A stretch of DNA of 64,000 nucleotides from Nitrosomonadales bacterium (lineage in GTDB: Bacteria > Pseudomonadota > Gammaproteobacteria > Burkholderiales > Gallionellaceae). Shown piece by piece: positions 39,535 to 49,220 of the stretch. A program made the translations under genes and the position numbers. How positions within the stretch are numbered: the stretch's first letter is position 1; every line of letters starts with the position of its first letter. The notes under the pieces were generated by a model. That model had not been told where the DNA came from and ran no database searches. It worked only from the letters and a program-made list of their open reading frames with translations. The stretch lies in the NCBI GenBank assembly GCA_023259055.1, contig JAHFQZ010000005.1, forward strand, positions 205,237 to 269,236. The letters run 5' to 3'.

Positions 39535-42120
39535 ATGGGAAAATTGAATGTAGCGCAGTTTGCGGTCGAACTGGGATTGCCGGTTGCCTTGCTGCTTGAG
39601 CAGTTGAAGGCGGCGGGGCTTGCCAAGGAACAGGAATCCGACCCGATGTCGGAGAAGGATAAGGCTAAATTGCTGGAACATTTGCGCCAGACGCATGGCG
39701 CAGAAAAGCCCGCCAAAAAAATCACGCTGATCCGCCGCGAAACTACCGAAATAAAGAAGGCTGACAGCTCTGGCCGGGCGCGCACCATTCAGGTGGAAGT
39801 GCGCAAACGCCGTGTGGTGGCTCCGGCTACACCCACGGAAGTTGCCGCGCCTGTTGAGGTAGCAGTGGCTCCGCCCAAAAAAGGCAAAACAGCCAAGGTT
39901 GTGGATGAGCAGGAACTGGCGGCACGCGAGCAGGAAGCGAAATTGAATGCAGAATTGGCAGCGCGCCAGGCGGCCGAAGTACAAGTCAAGCAGGAGCGCA
40001 GCAAACGCAAGTCTACCAAGGCTGCGGCTGAAGTAGAGCCGCCGCCCGCCGCACCAGAGGTGAAAAAAATTGAAGAGGCAGCACCTGCTGTTGCTGTTGC
40101 CCCGGCAGTCAATTTGGCTGAAGGCACGTTGCACAAGCCAGCACCCAAGCCTGGTGACAAGATAGCCAAGCCGGTCAAAAAACCCAAAACCGAAGCCAAG
40201 GCCAGCCCTTGGGATGAAAAAGGGCATAAGAAGCGTACCCCAGTTAAAGCCGGCGAGAAAACGGGCGTTTGGACAACGCCGGTACGTGCACCGCGCCATG
40301 ACAAGCATACCAAACATGCAGCAGCAGAAACCGCACATGCTTTTTCCTTGCCGACCGAACCCATAGTGCATGAAGTGGCGGTTCCGGAAACCATCACTGT
40401 CGCAGAATTGGCACAGAAGATGTCGATCAAGGCCTCCGAGATTATCAAGGTGTTGATGAACATGGGTTCTATGGTGACCATCAATCAGGTGCTCGACCAG
40501 GAAACCGCGATGATCGTTGTCGAAGAGATGGGTCATATTGCCAAGGCCGCCAAGCTCGACGATCCCGATGCATATCTGATCGATACCGAGGCACCTCATG
40601 GTGCAGTGCTGGAATCGCGCGCGCCGGTCGTCACCGTTATGGGCCACGTAGATCACGGCAAGACCTCGCTGCTGGATTATATACGCCGTACCCGCGTTGC
40701 TTCGGGCGAAGCCGGCGGCATTACCCAGCACATCGGTGCATATCACGTCGATACGCCGCGCGGCATGATTACCTTCCTCGATACTCCGGGCCATGAGGCG
40801 TTTACTGCGATGCGCGCACGCGGCGCAAAGGCGACCGACATCGTGATTCTGGTGGTGGCCGCCGATGACGGCGTGATGCCGCAGACCAAAGAGGCTATCG
40901 CCCATGCCAGGGCCGGCAACGTGCCGCTGGTGGTGGCAATGACCAAGGTTGATAAACCCGAGGCCAATGCCGAACGCGTCAAGCAAGAGCTGGTCGCAGA
41001 AGGCGTCGTACCTGAAGATTGGGGTGGCGATGTGATGTTCGTGGAGGTTTCCTCCAAGTCTGGGCAGGGCATAGATAAATTGCTCGAAGGCGTGCTGTTA
41101 CAGGCCGAAGTATTGGAGCTCAAAGCGCCGCGAACCACGCACGCCAAGGGCTTGGTGATCGAGGCGCGTCTGGACAAGGGCAAAGGGCCGGTTGCTACTG
41201 TGTTGATCCAATCGGGTACCATGAAGCGCGGCGATGCGGTATTGGTCGGCTCGGTGTTTGGCCGGGTGCGTGCAATGCTGGATGAAAATGGCAAGGTGGT
41301 TAACGAAGCGGGCCCATCTATCCCTGTAGAGATCCAAGGCTTGTCCGAAGTACCGGCTGCCGGTGAGGAATTGATGGTAATGACTGACGAAAAACGCGCA
41401 CGCGAAATCGCGCTGTTCCGTCAGGGAAAATACCGTGGCGTGAAGCTCGCCAAACAGCAGGCGGCCAAGCTGGAGAATATGTTCGAGCAAATGGCCGAGG
41501 GCGAAGTGCGCACTCTGTCGCTGATCGTAAAATCCGACGTGCAAGGCTCTGCCGAAGCGATTGCGCAATCCCTGCAAAAGCTCTCCACCAATGAAGTCAA
41601 GGTCAACCTGATTCACGGCGGAGTAGGTGCGATTTCCGAATCGGATATCAATCTGGCGCTCGCTTCCAAGGCAATCGTGATTGGCTTTAACACACGGGCT
41701 GATGCGGCGGCGCGCAAGCTGGCCGAATCGTCCGGCGTGGATATACGCTACTACAACATCATCTACGCGATGGTGGATGAGATCAAGGCCGCGCTGTCCG
41801 GCATGCTGGCTCCAGAAAAGCGCGAAAGCATCATGGGCATGGTCGAAGTGCGCCAGGTGTTCACCGTTTCCAAGGTCGGCACGATTGCCGGTTGTATGGT
41901 GCTGGAAGGCATGGTCAAACGCGGTGCGAAAGTACGCGTGTTGCGCGACAACGTGGTGATTCACGATGGCGAGCTGGATTCTCTGAAACGCTTCAAGGAC
42001 GACGTGAAAGAAGTAAAAGCCAATTTCGAGTGCGGCCTGTCGGTGAAGAATTTTAATGACTTGGTCGTGGGCGACAAGCTTGAGGCCTACGAAATTGTTG
42101 AGGTTGCGCGCGCACTGTAA
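39535..42120 (+). CDS. infB: translation initiation factor IF-2
   Basis: An 861-residue IF-2. The N-terminal IF2_N subdomain ([20 protein letters not shown]) is followed by a long Ala/Lys/Glu/Pro-rich linker, a second IF2_N-like segment ([20 protein letters not shown]), the G domain ([32 protein letters not shown]), and domains II, III and C2. It delivers initiator tRNA to the 30S subunit. The ribosome binding site AAGGATAG sits immediately after the palindromic element at 39336-39522. The stop codon shares its last A with the rbfA start (TAATG). Confidence 0.96.
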   Translation: MGKLNVAQFAVELGLPVALLLEQLKAAGLAKEQESDPMSEKDKAKLLEHLRQTHGAEKPAKKITLIRRETTEIKKADSSGRARTIQVEVRKRRVVAPATPTEVAAPVEVAVAPPKKGKTAKVVDEQELAAREQEAKLNAELAARQAAEVQVKQERSKRKSTKAAAEVEPPPAAPEVKKIEEAAPAVAVAPAVNLAEGTLHKPAPKPGDKIAKPVKKPKTEAKASPWDEKGHKKRTPVKAGEKTGVWTTPVRAPRHDKHTKHAAAETAHAFSLPTEPIVHEVAVPETITVAELAQKMSIKASEIIKVLMNMGSMVTINQVLDQETAMIVVEEMGHIAKAAKLDDPDAYLIDTEAPHGAVLESRAPVVTVMGHVDHGKTSLLDYIRRTRVASGEAGGITQHIGAYHVDTPRGMITFLDTPGHEAFTAMRARGAKATDIVILVVAADDGVMPQTKEAIAHARAGNVPLVVAMTKVDKPEANAERVKQELVAEGVVPEDWGGDVMFVEVSSKSGQGIDKLLEGVLLQAEVLELKAPRTTHAKGLVIEARLDKGKGPVATVLIQSGTMKRGDAVLVGSVFGRVRAMLDENGKVVNEAGPSIPVEIQGLSEVPAAGEELMVMTDEKRAREIALFRQGKYRGVKLAKQQAAKLENMFEQMAEGEVRTLSLIVKSDVQGSAEAIAQSLQKLSTNEVKVNLIHGGVGAISESDINLALASKAIVIGFNTRADAAARKLAESSGVDIRYYNIIYAMVDEIKAALSGMLAPEKRESIMGMVEVRQVFTVSKVGTIAGCMVLEGMVKRGAKVRVLRDNVVIHDGELDSLKRFKDDVKEVKANFECGLSVKNFNDLVVGDKLEAYEIVEVARAL

Positions 42121-42485
42121 TGGGCAACTTCGCCAGGACTGATCGTATCGCCCAGCAAATTCAGCGCGAAATAGCCGAGCTGGTGCGCCTCGAAATCAAC
42201 GATCCTCGCGTGCGTCTGGTGACCATTACCGGCGTTGAAGTGGCCGGCGATTATTCACATGCCAAGGTTTTTTTCACGCGACTGGATGGCAAGTACGAAG
42301 AAGCGTTGCAAGGATTAGAGAGCGCCAGTGGTTTTTTGCGTAAGCATTTGGCGCACAGCATTAAATTGCGGGTAATGCCGCAATTGCATTTCGTCTACGA
42401 TTCCTCTGTAGAGCGCGGCAGTCACTTGTCGCAACTCATCGACCAAGCGGTGGCCAGCGATCGGGAACACGACGATAAGAAATAA
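42120..42485 (+). CDS. rbfA: ribosome-binding factor A
   Basis: A 121-residue RbfA (KH-like fold) with the conserved opening FARTDRIAQQIQREIAELV, INDPRVRLVTITGVEV and the later LRVMPQLHFVYDSS. It matures the 16S rRNA 5' end at low temperature. Its ATG overlaps the infB TAA by one base, a classic coupling. Confidence 0.95.
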   Translation: MGNFARTDRIAQQIQREIAELVRLEINDPRVRLVTITGVEVAGDYSHAKVFFTRLDGKYEEALQGLESASGFLRKHLAHSIKLRVMPQLHFVYDSSVERGSHLSQLIDQAVASDREHDDKK

Positions 42486-42499
42486 CCCAAAAAACGATT

Positions 42500-42660
42500 T
42501 CATCCACGAAAAAGACGAAAGGCACGAAAGAAAACCAAGGAGTTCGTATTGGCTTTGCGATTCACTCATTGGGTGTCAATTCGTAGCATAAAGTCTTTTT
42601 TATGAGCTTCCGCCTTGCGGTGAAATGACTGATTTCCAATTTTCGTGCCTTTCGTGGACA
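42500..42660. repeat. inverted repeat between rbfA and truB
   Basis: The left arm CCACGAAA...GAAAGGCACGAAA (about 42504-42529) and the right arm TTTCGTGCCTTTCGTGG (42641-42657) are inverted copies of a widespread extragenic sequence, with a 9-nt insertion in the left arm. The truB start follows 28 nt after the right arm. Confidence 0.6.
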
Positions 42661-42685
42661 ACTGCTTTTTCCAGGACAATAACTA

Positions 42686-43603
42686 ATGACACGGACTTAT
42701 CGCCCGCTAGATGGCGTGCTGCTGTTTGATAAGCCGCTGGAATTAAGCTCCAACACCGCGCTGCAAAAAATCCGCAGGCTGTTTCAAGCCGAAAAGGCCG
42801 GGCACACCGGCACCCTCGATCCCCTCGCCACCGGCTTGCTGCCAATCTGTTTTGGCGAGGCCACCAAGTTTTCAAATGCGTTGCTGGATGCCGATAAGAC
42901 CTATCGCGCCTTGCTGCGCTTGGGCCAAACCACCACCACGGGTGATGCCGAAGGCGAGATTCTCAGCGAACATCCGGTCGAGGTTCAGAAGTCTGATATC
43001 GATACCGTAATGGCTAAATTTCGCGGCGAGATACAGCAACTCCCGCCCATGTATAGCGCGCTCAAGCATCAAGGCAAGCCGCTCTACGAATATATCCGAA
43101 AAGGCGAAACTATCGAGCGAGAACTTCGCACCGTAGTGATACATGAACTGGTATTGCATAGTTTCAGCGGCAACGAAATGGACATCACCGTGCGTTGCAG
43201 CAAGGGAACTTACATACGCACACTCGCCGAAGACATTGGCGCGGCACTCGGCTGCGGAGCGCATTTGATCGGTCTGCGCCGCACCGCGATTGCCCATTTC
43301 GATTTGCAGGATGCCTTTGGCTGGCAGCAACTGGAAGCGATGACCGAGGCCGAACGCGCTGCCTGCGTGCTGCCGCTGGAAGCCTTGATGCCGGACATGC
43401 CCAAGCTGCAATTGGACGCCGTGCAAATCAAACGCCTCGCGCAAGGGCAGCGGCTGGGCCTGGATACCGGCCTGCCGGACGGCAAGGTCAGGCTGCACGG
43501 CCCGCAGGGATTTATCGGAGTGGGGCTGTTGCAAGGCCGCCGCCTTGCGCCTGAACGGCTGCTGTCCGGCGTGGCAAAACAGGCCGCAACCAGTTTGCCA
43601 TAG
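42686..43603 (+). CDS. truB: tRNA pseudouridine(55) synthase TruB
   Basis: A 305-residue TruB with the catalytic Asp in AGHTGTLDPLATGLLPIC, plus RPLDGVLLFDKPLELSS and the PUA-like C-terminal segment. It converts U55 of the tRNA T-loop to pseudouridine. Last gene of the rimP operon, although a 200-nt repeat-bearing gap separates it from rbfA. Confidence 0.95.
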   Translation: MTRTYRPLDGVLLFDKPLELSSNTALQKIRRLFQAEKAGHTGTLDPLATGLLPICFGEATKFSNALLDADKTYRALLRLGQTTTTGDAEGEILSEHPVEVQKSDIDTVMAKFRGEIQQLPPMYSALKHQGKPLYEYIRKGETIERELRTVVIHELVLHSFSGNEMDITVRCSKGTYIRTLAEDIGAALGCGAHLIGLRRTAIAHFDLQDAFGWQQLEAMTEAERAACVLPLEALMPDMPKLQLDAVQIKRLAQGQRLGLDTGLPDGKVRLHGPQGFIGVGLLQGRRLAPERLLSGVAKQAATSLP

Positions 43604-43883
43604 CAGCGTTTCTGATAGTCGCCCGTCATGCCAAAAGCCGGGCTAGTTCAATCTGTAGCTGCTTCCGCTATCCCGCCCCATTCATACCACACCACTGGAT
43701 ACCGGCCTTCGCCGGTACGGCGTTGCCCGTACATTTAGTGCCGAATCCATATTGCGCGCGCCATATAGTCCAAAAAGACTATGTACGAATGCCTAAACCT
43801 CCTGTACTTTGCCAAAAACGTGGTTGTGCGCAAAATATAAAACACACAGCAGTGGTATTGCGGCTGTGTCAAAAAAATAAGGG
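43604..43883. other. intergenic region at the edge of the accessory island
   Basis: It contains a small palindrome ACCGG-CCTTCG-CCGGT (43701-43716) of a common extragenic type and otherwise AT-rich sequence. I see no promoter or gene that I can support. Confidence 0.35.
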
Positions 43884-43889
43884 ATGAGT

Positions 43890-44075
43890 ATGTTGTATCG
43901 CTGCAACGGCGAGGCGGTTATTGCGTCTGCCTGTCAAATATATGCGGGTTCAATTTTGGATATGCTTTACGCAATTCCTTCAGCTTCGATTGTGCCTGTC
44001 TCGAAACTCAAGAATAGAAATTCACCCAGTACACCGAGGTCATTTTTCAAAAGCGTCTGCGGAGTGGCCATCTAA
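43890..44075 (+). CDS. possible small leader peptide of the exporter
   Basis: A 61-codon open frame (MLYRCNGEAVIASACQIYAG...) with AAGGGATGAGT before its ATG. Its TAA shares a base with the exporter ATG (TAATG), so the two would be coupled if it is translated. I recognise no family, and the codon choice is unlike the neighbours. It may be a chance frame. Confidence 0.25.
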   Translation: MLYRCNGEAVIASACQIYAGSILDMLYAIPSASIVPVSKLKNRNSPSTPRSFFKSVCGVAI

Positions 44076-46390
44076 TGCCGCGCCGGCTCCTGAAGATCGT
44101 ATCCAGGAGCCTGTCGCGAGAAACTGCAACGCACGCACCCGCCCATTCATTTACCGCCGAAGATGTCGTCTGGGCCATGGGCAGTTTCTGCGTCCTGAAC
44201 CGCAAGCCCTTTGATGCTGAACTGCTGCTCAAGCAATTCCCGCCGCCCTATAACGCTGATTCCTTCATCCATGCCGCCCGCGCCCTGGGTTTTCGCATCA
44301 AGCGCCGCGATTGCGGGAGCGACGAGTTATCCGGTTTCAACTTACCGTGCCTTGCAGTATTAACCTCCTCGGATAGCCCTTCAAATCAGGCATCCATCAC
44401 CCTTGCAGGGAGAGTGGAGGGGGAGAGGGTAGAAAATACGCCACCCGTGCTAGCCGAGCCATCCGAACCGAACGTCGCACCCCGCAAACACCACCCCGCC
44501 ATCATCGTCCAGATCAAGGACGACAGCATCACCCTGTTCGAGGCCGGCACCAAAACGCCCAAGACGATGCCTCATGCGGAGTTCGCCGCACGTTTTGCCG
44601 GCACGGCATTCCAGCTTGCGCTCGAAACGCAAGGCATCAAAGACCCGGACGGCGCGCTATCCAGCAAGGCCGCGTTCGGCTTCAAGTGGTTCATCCCGGA
44701 GCTGCTGAAACACAAGCGCATCTGGCGTGATGTGTTAATCGCCTCGCTCATCATCCAGTTGCTCGCGCTGGGCACACCGCTATTCACCCAAGTCATCATC
44801 GACAAGGTCGTCGTCCACCATACCCAGAGCACCCTGATCGTTATCGGCATCGGCCTTGCGGTATTCATGATCTTTTCCGCGCTGCTTTCTTGGGTGCGCC
44901 AATACCTCATTCTGCACACCGGCAACCGCGTCGATGCCGTGCTGGGCGCAGCGGTGTTCGACCACCTGTTCAAGCTTCCGCCGCGCTACTTCGAGCACCG
45001 GCCCACCGGCGTGATCGCCGCGCGGCTGCACGGTGTGGAGACCATCCGCGAATTCATCGCCAGCGCCGCCGTCACGCTGATCCTCGATTTCCCGTTCCTG
45101 CTGATCTTCCTCGGCATCATGATCTACTACAGCGTCTTTCTGACCTTTGTCGCGCTGGCCATGCTGAGCACCATCGTCATCCTCAGCCTCATCGTCGCGC
45201 CGTTGTTCCGCAGCCGCCTCAATGAACAATTCCTCCTTGGCGCGCGCAACCAGGCCTTCACCACCGAATATGTTTCCGGCCTCGAAACCGTCAAGAGCCT
45301 GCAAATGGAACCCCAGCTCAATGCCCGCTACAGCGACTATCTCGCCGAGTATTTGCGGGCGGGGTTTACCGTGCGCCAGATCGGCAACACCTACAACACG
45401 CTGTCCAACGCGATGGAACAGATGATGACGCTGAGCATCCTCATCACCGGCGCCTGGATCGTGATGAACAGCGACCCCACGACAGGACAGGGTTTCACCA
45501 TCGGCATGCTGGTCGCCTTCCAGATGTTCGCCAGCCGCCTCTCCCAGCCCATGCTGCGGATGGTCGGGTTGTGGCAACAGTTCCAGCAGGCCAACCTCTC
45601 CGTGCAGCGCATGGGCGACATCATGAACGCCCCGACCGAACCGTATTCCATCCTCCCCACCCGCCTGCGCGAAGGCAAAGGACAAATCGACATCGAAGGC
45701 CTGAGCTTTCGCTATGCCGAAAACCTCCCCTTCCTTTACGAAGGCTTCGCCCTCAAGGTCGCCCCCGGCAAAGTCATCGCCATCATGGGGCCGTCCGGCT
45801 CCGGCAAGAGCACCCTCACCAAACTCCTGCAAGGCTTCTACCAGCCGGCAGGCGGCACCATAAAGATTGACGGCAACGATATCCGCTACCTGTCCGCCAA
45901 CGAACTCCGCCATTACTTCGGCGTCGTGCCGCAGGAAACCGTGCTGTTCTCCGGCACCATCTACGACAACCTGCTGATGGCCAACCCCCACGCCACCTTC
46001 GAACAGGTCGTGCACTCCTGCAAAATGGCGGAAATCCACAGCGCCATCGAAGCCCTGCCGTGTGGCTACCAGACCGAAATCGGTGAGCGCGGCGTGGGCC
46101 TCTCCGGCGGACAGAAGCAGCGCATCGCGATAGCACGGGCACTGATCAAGCAACCCAAAATCCTCATCTTCGACGAAGCCACCAGCAGCCTGGACAGCAC
46201 CACCGCCGAACATTTCGCCGCCACCATCAACCAGCTAAAAGGCAAGGTGACGATGATGTTCATCACCCATGCGATGCCGAAGAACCTGCTGGTGGATGAA
46301 GTGGTGCGGATAGGGCAGGGGACGTTAAGCGCGGTGAGCGGTGCGCATGACGGAACCGAAAAGGAAATTGCGGGAGGGGTGCATGGATAA
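44075..46390 (+). CDS. type I secretion ABC exporter with C39-like domain (HlyB-like)
   Basis: A 771-residue HlyB/LapB-type exporter. The N-terminal C39-like domain (about 25-190) lacks a catalytic Cys in the usual place, so it is a docking domain rather than a protease. Six membrane helices (about 235-500) and an ATPase domain follow, with Walker A MGPSGSGKSTLTKLL, signature LSGGQKQRIAIARAL, Walker B ILIFDEATSSLDS and an H-loop FITHAMPKN. An insertion near residues 100-145 contains sequence (44397-44440) resembling a common extragenic repeat. A HlyD-type adaptor gene seems to have begun just after it but is cut off by REP-like sequence, so the system is incomplete here. Confidence 0.85.
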   Translation: MPRRLLKIVSRSLSRETATHAPAHSFTAEDVVWAMGSFCVLNRKPFDAELLLKQFPPPYNADSFIHAARALGFRIKRRDCGSDELSGFNLPCLAVLTSSDSPSNQASITLAGRVEGERVENTPPVLAEPSEPNVAPRKHHPAIIVQIKDDSITLFEAGTKTPKTMPHAEFAARFAGTAFQLALETQGIKDPDGALSSKAAFGFKWFIPELLKHKRIWRDVLIASLIIQLLALGTPLFTQVIIDKVVVHHTQSTLIVIGIGLAVFMIFSALLSWVRQYLILHTGNRVDAVLGAAVFDHLFKLPPRYFEHRPTGVIAARLHGVETIREFIASAAVTLILDFPFLLIFLGIMIYYSVFLTFVALAMLSTIVILSLIVAPLFRSRLNEQFLLGARNQAFTTEYVSGLETVKSLQMEPQLNARYSDYLAEYLRAGFTVRQIGNTYNTLSNAMEQMMTLSILITGAWIVMNSDPTTGQGFTIGMLVAFQMFASRLSQPMLRMVGLWQQFQQANLSVQRMGDIMNAPTEPYSILPTRLREGKGQIDIEGLSFRYAENLPFLYEGFALKVAPGKVIAIMGPSGSGKSTLTKLLQGFYQPAGGTIKIDGNDIRYLSANELRHYFGVVPQETVLFSGTIYDNLLMANPHATFEQVVHSCKMAEIHSAIEALPCGYQTEIGERGVGLSGGQKQRIAIARALIKQPKILIFDEATSSLDSTTAEHFAATINQLKGKVTMMFITHAMPKNLLVDEVVRIGQGTLSAVSGAHDGTEKEIAGGVHG

Positions 46391-46536
46391 CACAACCCCA
46401 GATTGCCCATCGGCATTCCAAGGCCAATCACTACACCGTAGGAGCCCGATTCATCGGGCGATTGCACTTCGCGCTGCCTGTGTAGGATGGGTGGAGCAAC
46501 GCGATACCCATCAATGCGCTAATTCAACCACCCCAT
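46384..46536. other. truncated adaptor start and REP-like palindromes
   Basis: The sequence ATGGATAACACAACCCC overlaps the exporter stop in the position where a HlyD-type adaptor normally starts; the fragment at 50367 has a matching ATGGATAGCC. The frame then runs into palindromes CCCGAT-TC-ATCGGG (46445-46458) and GATGGGT...ACCCATC (46486-46512). The adaptor is therefore lost. Confidence 0.5.
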
Positions 46537-46799
46537 CAGGAAGAATGCATTTCCTCGCGGATCGTTTCGCGCACCACATCCGCCAGGGACAAACCCAGCG
46601 CATATTGTTTCAACGCCTCATTCATCATGGTCTGATAACTGCCACCGCCGGACTCGGCGCGCGCCTTGAACACAGCCAGCACCGAATTATCCACGCGCAT
46701 CGTGATGCGAGTCTTACCCGCCATTTCGGACTGCAGCTTGGCCAGATGAGCCACATCCTTGGCGCGTTTGGCGCCCGTAAAATCATATTCCTTGCGCAT
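46536..46799 (-). CDS. brnA: BrnA-type antitoxin
   Basis: An 87-residue BrnA-family antitoxin: an N-terminal toxin-binding part (MRKEYDFTGAKRAKDV) and a C-terminal ribbon-helix-helix DNA-binding domain (KTRITMRVDNSVLAVFKARA, GGSYQTMMNEALKQY). It should bind BrnT and repress the promoter of the pair. It overlaps the toxin gene by 17 nt. Confidence 0.88.
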   Translation of the reverse strand: MRKEYDFTGAKRAKDVAHLAKLQSEMAGKTRITMRVDNSVLAVFKARAESGGGSYQTMMNEALKQYALGLSLADVVRETIREEMHSS

Positions 46800-47058
46800 A
46801 ATATTTCACCTCTTTTTTCGTGGCCTTGCGTGCCGAGATCAAGCGAATCACGCTCTCGTCGCGCAAGGTATAGCATACCGTCAACAATCGTCCCGCGTGG
46901 CTCATCCCCAATAGCACCAGGCGCACCTCATCTTCTGAATCGGGATCGTCGCGCACCAAGGCCAGCGGATCCAGCAAACAGCTCGCGGCTTCATCGAACG
47001 GTACACCGTGCTTCTTCAAATTGCCGGCTGCCTTCTTCGGATCGAACTCGATTCTCAT
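46783..47058 (-). CDS. brnT: BrnT-type toxin
   Basis: A 91-residue BrnT ribonuclease toxin (RelE fold): MRIEFDPKKAAGNLKKHG at the N-terminus, then DPLALVRDDP, RLVLLGMSHAGRLLTVCYTL and the C-terminal RLISARKATKKEVKYY with the usual Arg/Lys/Tyr residues. It blocks translation by cutting RNA. The start at 47058 is the family start; a longer frame reaches 47163 but crosses the promoter. It is co-transcribed with brnA. Confidence 0.88.
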   Translation of the reverse strand: MRIEFDPKKAAGNLKKHGVPFDEAASCLLDPLALVRDDPDSEDEVRLVLLGMSHAGRLLTVCYTLRDESVIRLISARKATKKEVKYYAQGI

Positions 47059-47064
47059 TCGATT

Positions 47065-47093
47065 ATGATATGTACAAAAGTATGTACTGTCAA
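47065..47093 (-). promoter_or_regulatory. brnTA promoter and operator
   Basis: Read on the minus strand: TTGACA (47093-47088), a 17-nt spacer, then TATCAT (47070-47065), only 6 nt before the toxin ATG, so the mRNA would be nearly leaderless. The spacer and -10 carry a direct repeat of GTACATA, a likely BrnA operator. Confidence 0.65.
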
Positions 47094-47227
47094 TGGGTGG
47101 ATGCCCCCGTCGAACATCCAGCCAAGAGCAATGTGGAAAATGAATTATGGGACTGCTACCCAACGGAGGGCGATGCGCGTGAAATGGAAACGGTGCCCCA
47201 TGTCACTTTTAAGCTGAGGGGGCGCTC

Positions 47228-48139
47228 ATGCTAATTCTGCTGGCGATAACCAAACTGCTGCAATCATTCATCCAATGCTTCTTGCGTTGGCTTACCGCCT
47301 CATCGCACCCACGCCACGGCCACAAACTTCTCCACCCAGCCAATACAAACAACCACCGCCATTCCACCAAAAAACCCGACTGGCTCAAAGCAGACATCAT
47401 CCGCCTCAAAGCCATGATGCCCCAAGCGGGATGCCGTAGCATCGCCGACATCTGCAACCGCCGTTTCGCCGCTTCACGCAAAATCACCGTCGGCAAAACC
47501 TATGTCCATCAAGTATTGCAACAGCACGACTACGAAATCCAAATCCTGCGCCGCAACCTAAAACATATCAAACCAAAAAATGCCCCGCGCAACCTCATCT
47601 GGGGAATATATCTCACCGGTAAAACGGACACGCTGGGCTGTTTGCATTATTTGTTCGGCATCATCGATCACGGAAGCCGAGCACTACTGCACCTGCAAGC
47701 ATTGCATGACAAAACTACCGGCACCCTGCTTAACAGCCTGCATCATGCCATCCAGGCATATGGCAAACCCAGGATCATCCGCACCGACAACGAAGGCATG
47801 TTCAAATCACACGCCTTCGCCAGAGCACTCAAACAACTCGGCATCCGCCACCAACTCACCGACCCCGGCTGCCCGTGGCAGAACGGCAGAATTGAACGCC
47901 TGTTCGGCACGCTCAAACAAAAGCTCGACCAGTGGCAAGTGCAAAACTACGCGCAACTTAACCGCGACCTGAAAATATTCTGCCACTGGTACAACCACAT
48001 CCGCCCTCACCAAAATCTTGACGGCAAAACTCCGGCAGAGGCATGGAGCGGAGTTAACCCTTATACAAAATCACCCAAGCAAGAATACTGGTTCGAAGCA
48101 TGGGACGGATTACTGGCGGGATATGAATTGAGGCGCTAA
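47228..48139 (+). CDS. integrase-core (DDE) transposase, probably inactive
   Basis: A 303-residue rve/IS481-like transposase with the later catalytic residues in RTDNEGMF and WQNGRIERLFGTLKQ. The first Asp seems to be Tyr: the segment reads GIYLTGKTD, where relatives have an Asp before LTGKTD. GAGGGGGC precedes the ATG. I found no terminal inverted repeats, so either the element ends are gone or it is a domesticated single gene. Confidence 0.75.
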   Translation: MLILLAITKLLQSFIQCFLRWLTASSHPRHGHKLLHPANTNNHRHSTKKPDWLKADIIRLKAMMPQAGCRSIADICNRRFAASRKITVGKTYVHQVLQQHDYEIQILRRNLKHIKPKNAPRNLIWGIYLTGKTDTLGCLHYLFGIIDHGSRALLHLQALHDKTTGTLLNSLHHAIQAYGKPRIIRTDNEGMFKSHAFARALKQLGIRHQLTDPGCPWQNGRIERLFGTLKQKLDQWQVQNYAQLNRDLKIFCHWYNHIRPHQNLDGKTPAEAWSGVNPYTKSPKQEYWFEAWDGLLAGYELRR

Positions 48140-48142
48140 CAA

Positions 48143-48172
48143 AAAATCCCGTTCGCCCTGAGCCTGTCGAAG
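48143..48172. repeat. extragenic repeat fragment
   Basis: The sequence CCCGTTCGCCCTGAGCCTGT and the following CGAAGGG belong to a short palindromic repeat seen in many proteobacterial genomes. It follows the transposase directly. Confidence 0.5.
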
Positions 48173-48301
48173 GGTGTCCGCAACAAATCGCGCACTTAAT
48201 GTGGGTGAGCAAGAAAAGTAGCGAATATTTTGCGCAACGAACAGGAATTTTGAGAAAAGCAGTGAACGGAAATACCAAAAAACCGATAGGGAGGCGAAAA
48301 A

Positions 48302-48475
48302 ATGAAGAAATTTCTACACAGAATGATGCAGCGGACATGCGGACGGGACAGCTCCTCGATCAGCAGCTTTGAGTTTGCGGATGGCAGCACGCGATGGCGA
48401 ATTCGTGCAGGAAGCATCGGTAAAAAATCAGCGGCGAACGATGAGGCAGCCAACGCATGGAGGGTTGCAGCATGA
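48302..48475 (+). CDS. small 57-residue protein coupled to the lipoprotein
   Basis: An open frame with a strong GGGAGG ribosome binding site 6-8 nt before the ATG. It encodes MKKFLHRMMQRTCGRDSSSI and a polar remainder rich in Ala, Ser and Arg, with no membrane helix. Its TGA overlaps the next ATG (ATGA), so it is translationally coupled to the lipoprotein gene. I do not recognise the family. The good initiation site and the coupling argue that it is real. Confidence 0.55.
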   Translation: MKKFLHRMMQRTCGRDSSSISSFEFADGSTRWRIRAGSIGKKSAANDEAANAWRVAA

Positions 48476-49197
48476 GAACCCATCCACTTTGGCCTAAGCA
48501 AATTACGAAACTTGGATTGTTCTTGATGATAGGGGTGAGCATGAGTGCCTGCACAGGATTAACCTTTGGTACAAACTGGAAGGAAGAAGTGCTGCTACAC
48601 GATGGCAGCAAGATCATGGTGATCCGTTCGCAGACCCATGGTGGGCGACATGAAATCGGACAATCTCCCCCAGTCAAAGAACACCACATTAGATTTACCT
48701 TGCCCAGTACCGATAAGACCTACACTTGGGTTAGCGAATATGGTGAGGATGTTGGACGTACCAACTTCAACCTGCTCGCGCTGCATGTACTCAACGGCAC
48801 ACCTTACCTCGTCGTAGAACCGAATCTATGCTTGTCCTACAACAAATGGGGCAGACCAAATCCGCCTTATGTCTTCTTCAAACACGACGGCAAAGAATGG
48901 CAGCGTATCCCACTATCTGAATTCCCCACCGAATTCAAAACTATCAACCTGATTGTTAACAATGGGCGCGAGGAAGACATCGAGAAAACCGCAAGCAAAT
49001 TAGGCTATGTCCCGGCAGAAGGTGTTCAGCAGATCAACAGCAGCCTCAGGCAACCAGAATACCGCACCATCCTGCGGGAACCTTTATCGAAAGAACGAAT
49101 AAACGAAATGTGCATTGAGATGGTTCTTTACAAAGGCGCATGGGTTGGTCCGGGTGATTCTATCGGCAAACGCATGATGGATATGAAATCGAAATAA
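48472..49197 (+). CDS. hypothetical lipoprotein
   Basis: A 241-residue protein with an N-terminal signal sequence ending in VSMSAC, a plausible lipobox, so it is probably lipid-anchored at Cys27. The rest is beta-rich with a WKEEVLLHDGSKIMVIRSQ start typical of small periplasmic lipoproteins of unknown role. Start 48472 has GGAGGG (48459-48464) and overlaps the small protein stop. No catalytic motif is seen. Confidence 0.6.
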   Translation: MRTHPLWPKQITKLGLFLMIGVSMSACTGLTFGTNWKEEVLLHDGSKIMVIRSQTHGGRHEIGQSPPVKEHHIRFTLPSTDKTYTWVSEYGEDVGRTNFNLLALHVLNGTPYLVVEPNLCLSYNKWGRPNPPYVFFKHDGKEWQRIPLSEFPTEFKTINLIVNNGREEDIEKTASKLGYVPAEGVQQINSSLRQPEYRTILREPLSKERINEMCIEMVLYKGAWVGPGDSIGKRMMDMKSK

Positions 49198-49220
49198 TTC
49201 TTGCGATTCACTTCTTCAGT

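Noticed and set aside
39421..40986. 521-aa minus-strand frame opposite infB
   Set aside because: It mirrors the Ala/Lys-rich linker of IF-2 and crosses the palindromic element.
44780..46213. 477-aa minus-strand frame opposite the exporter
   Set aside because: Gly/Val/Asp-rich mirror of a conserved ABC transporter; no ribosome binding site or domain.
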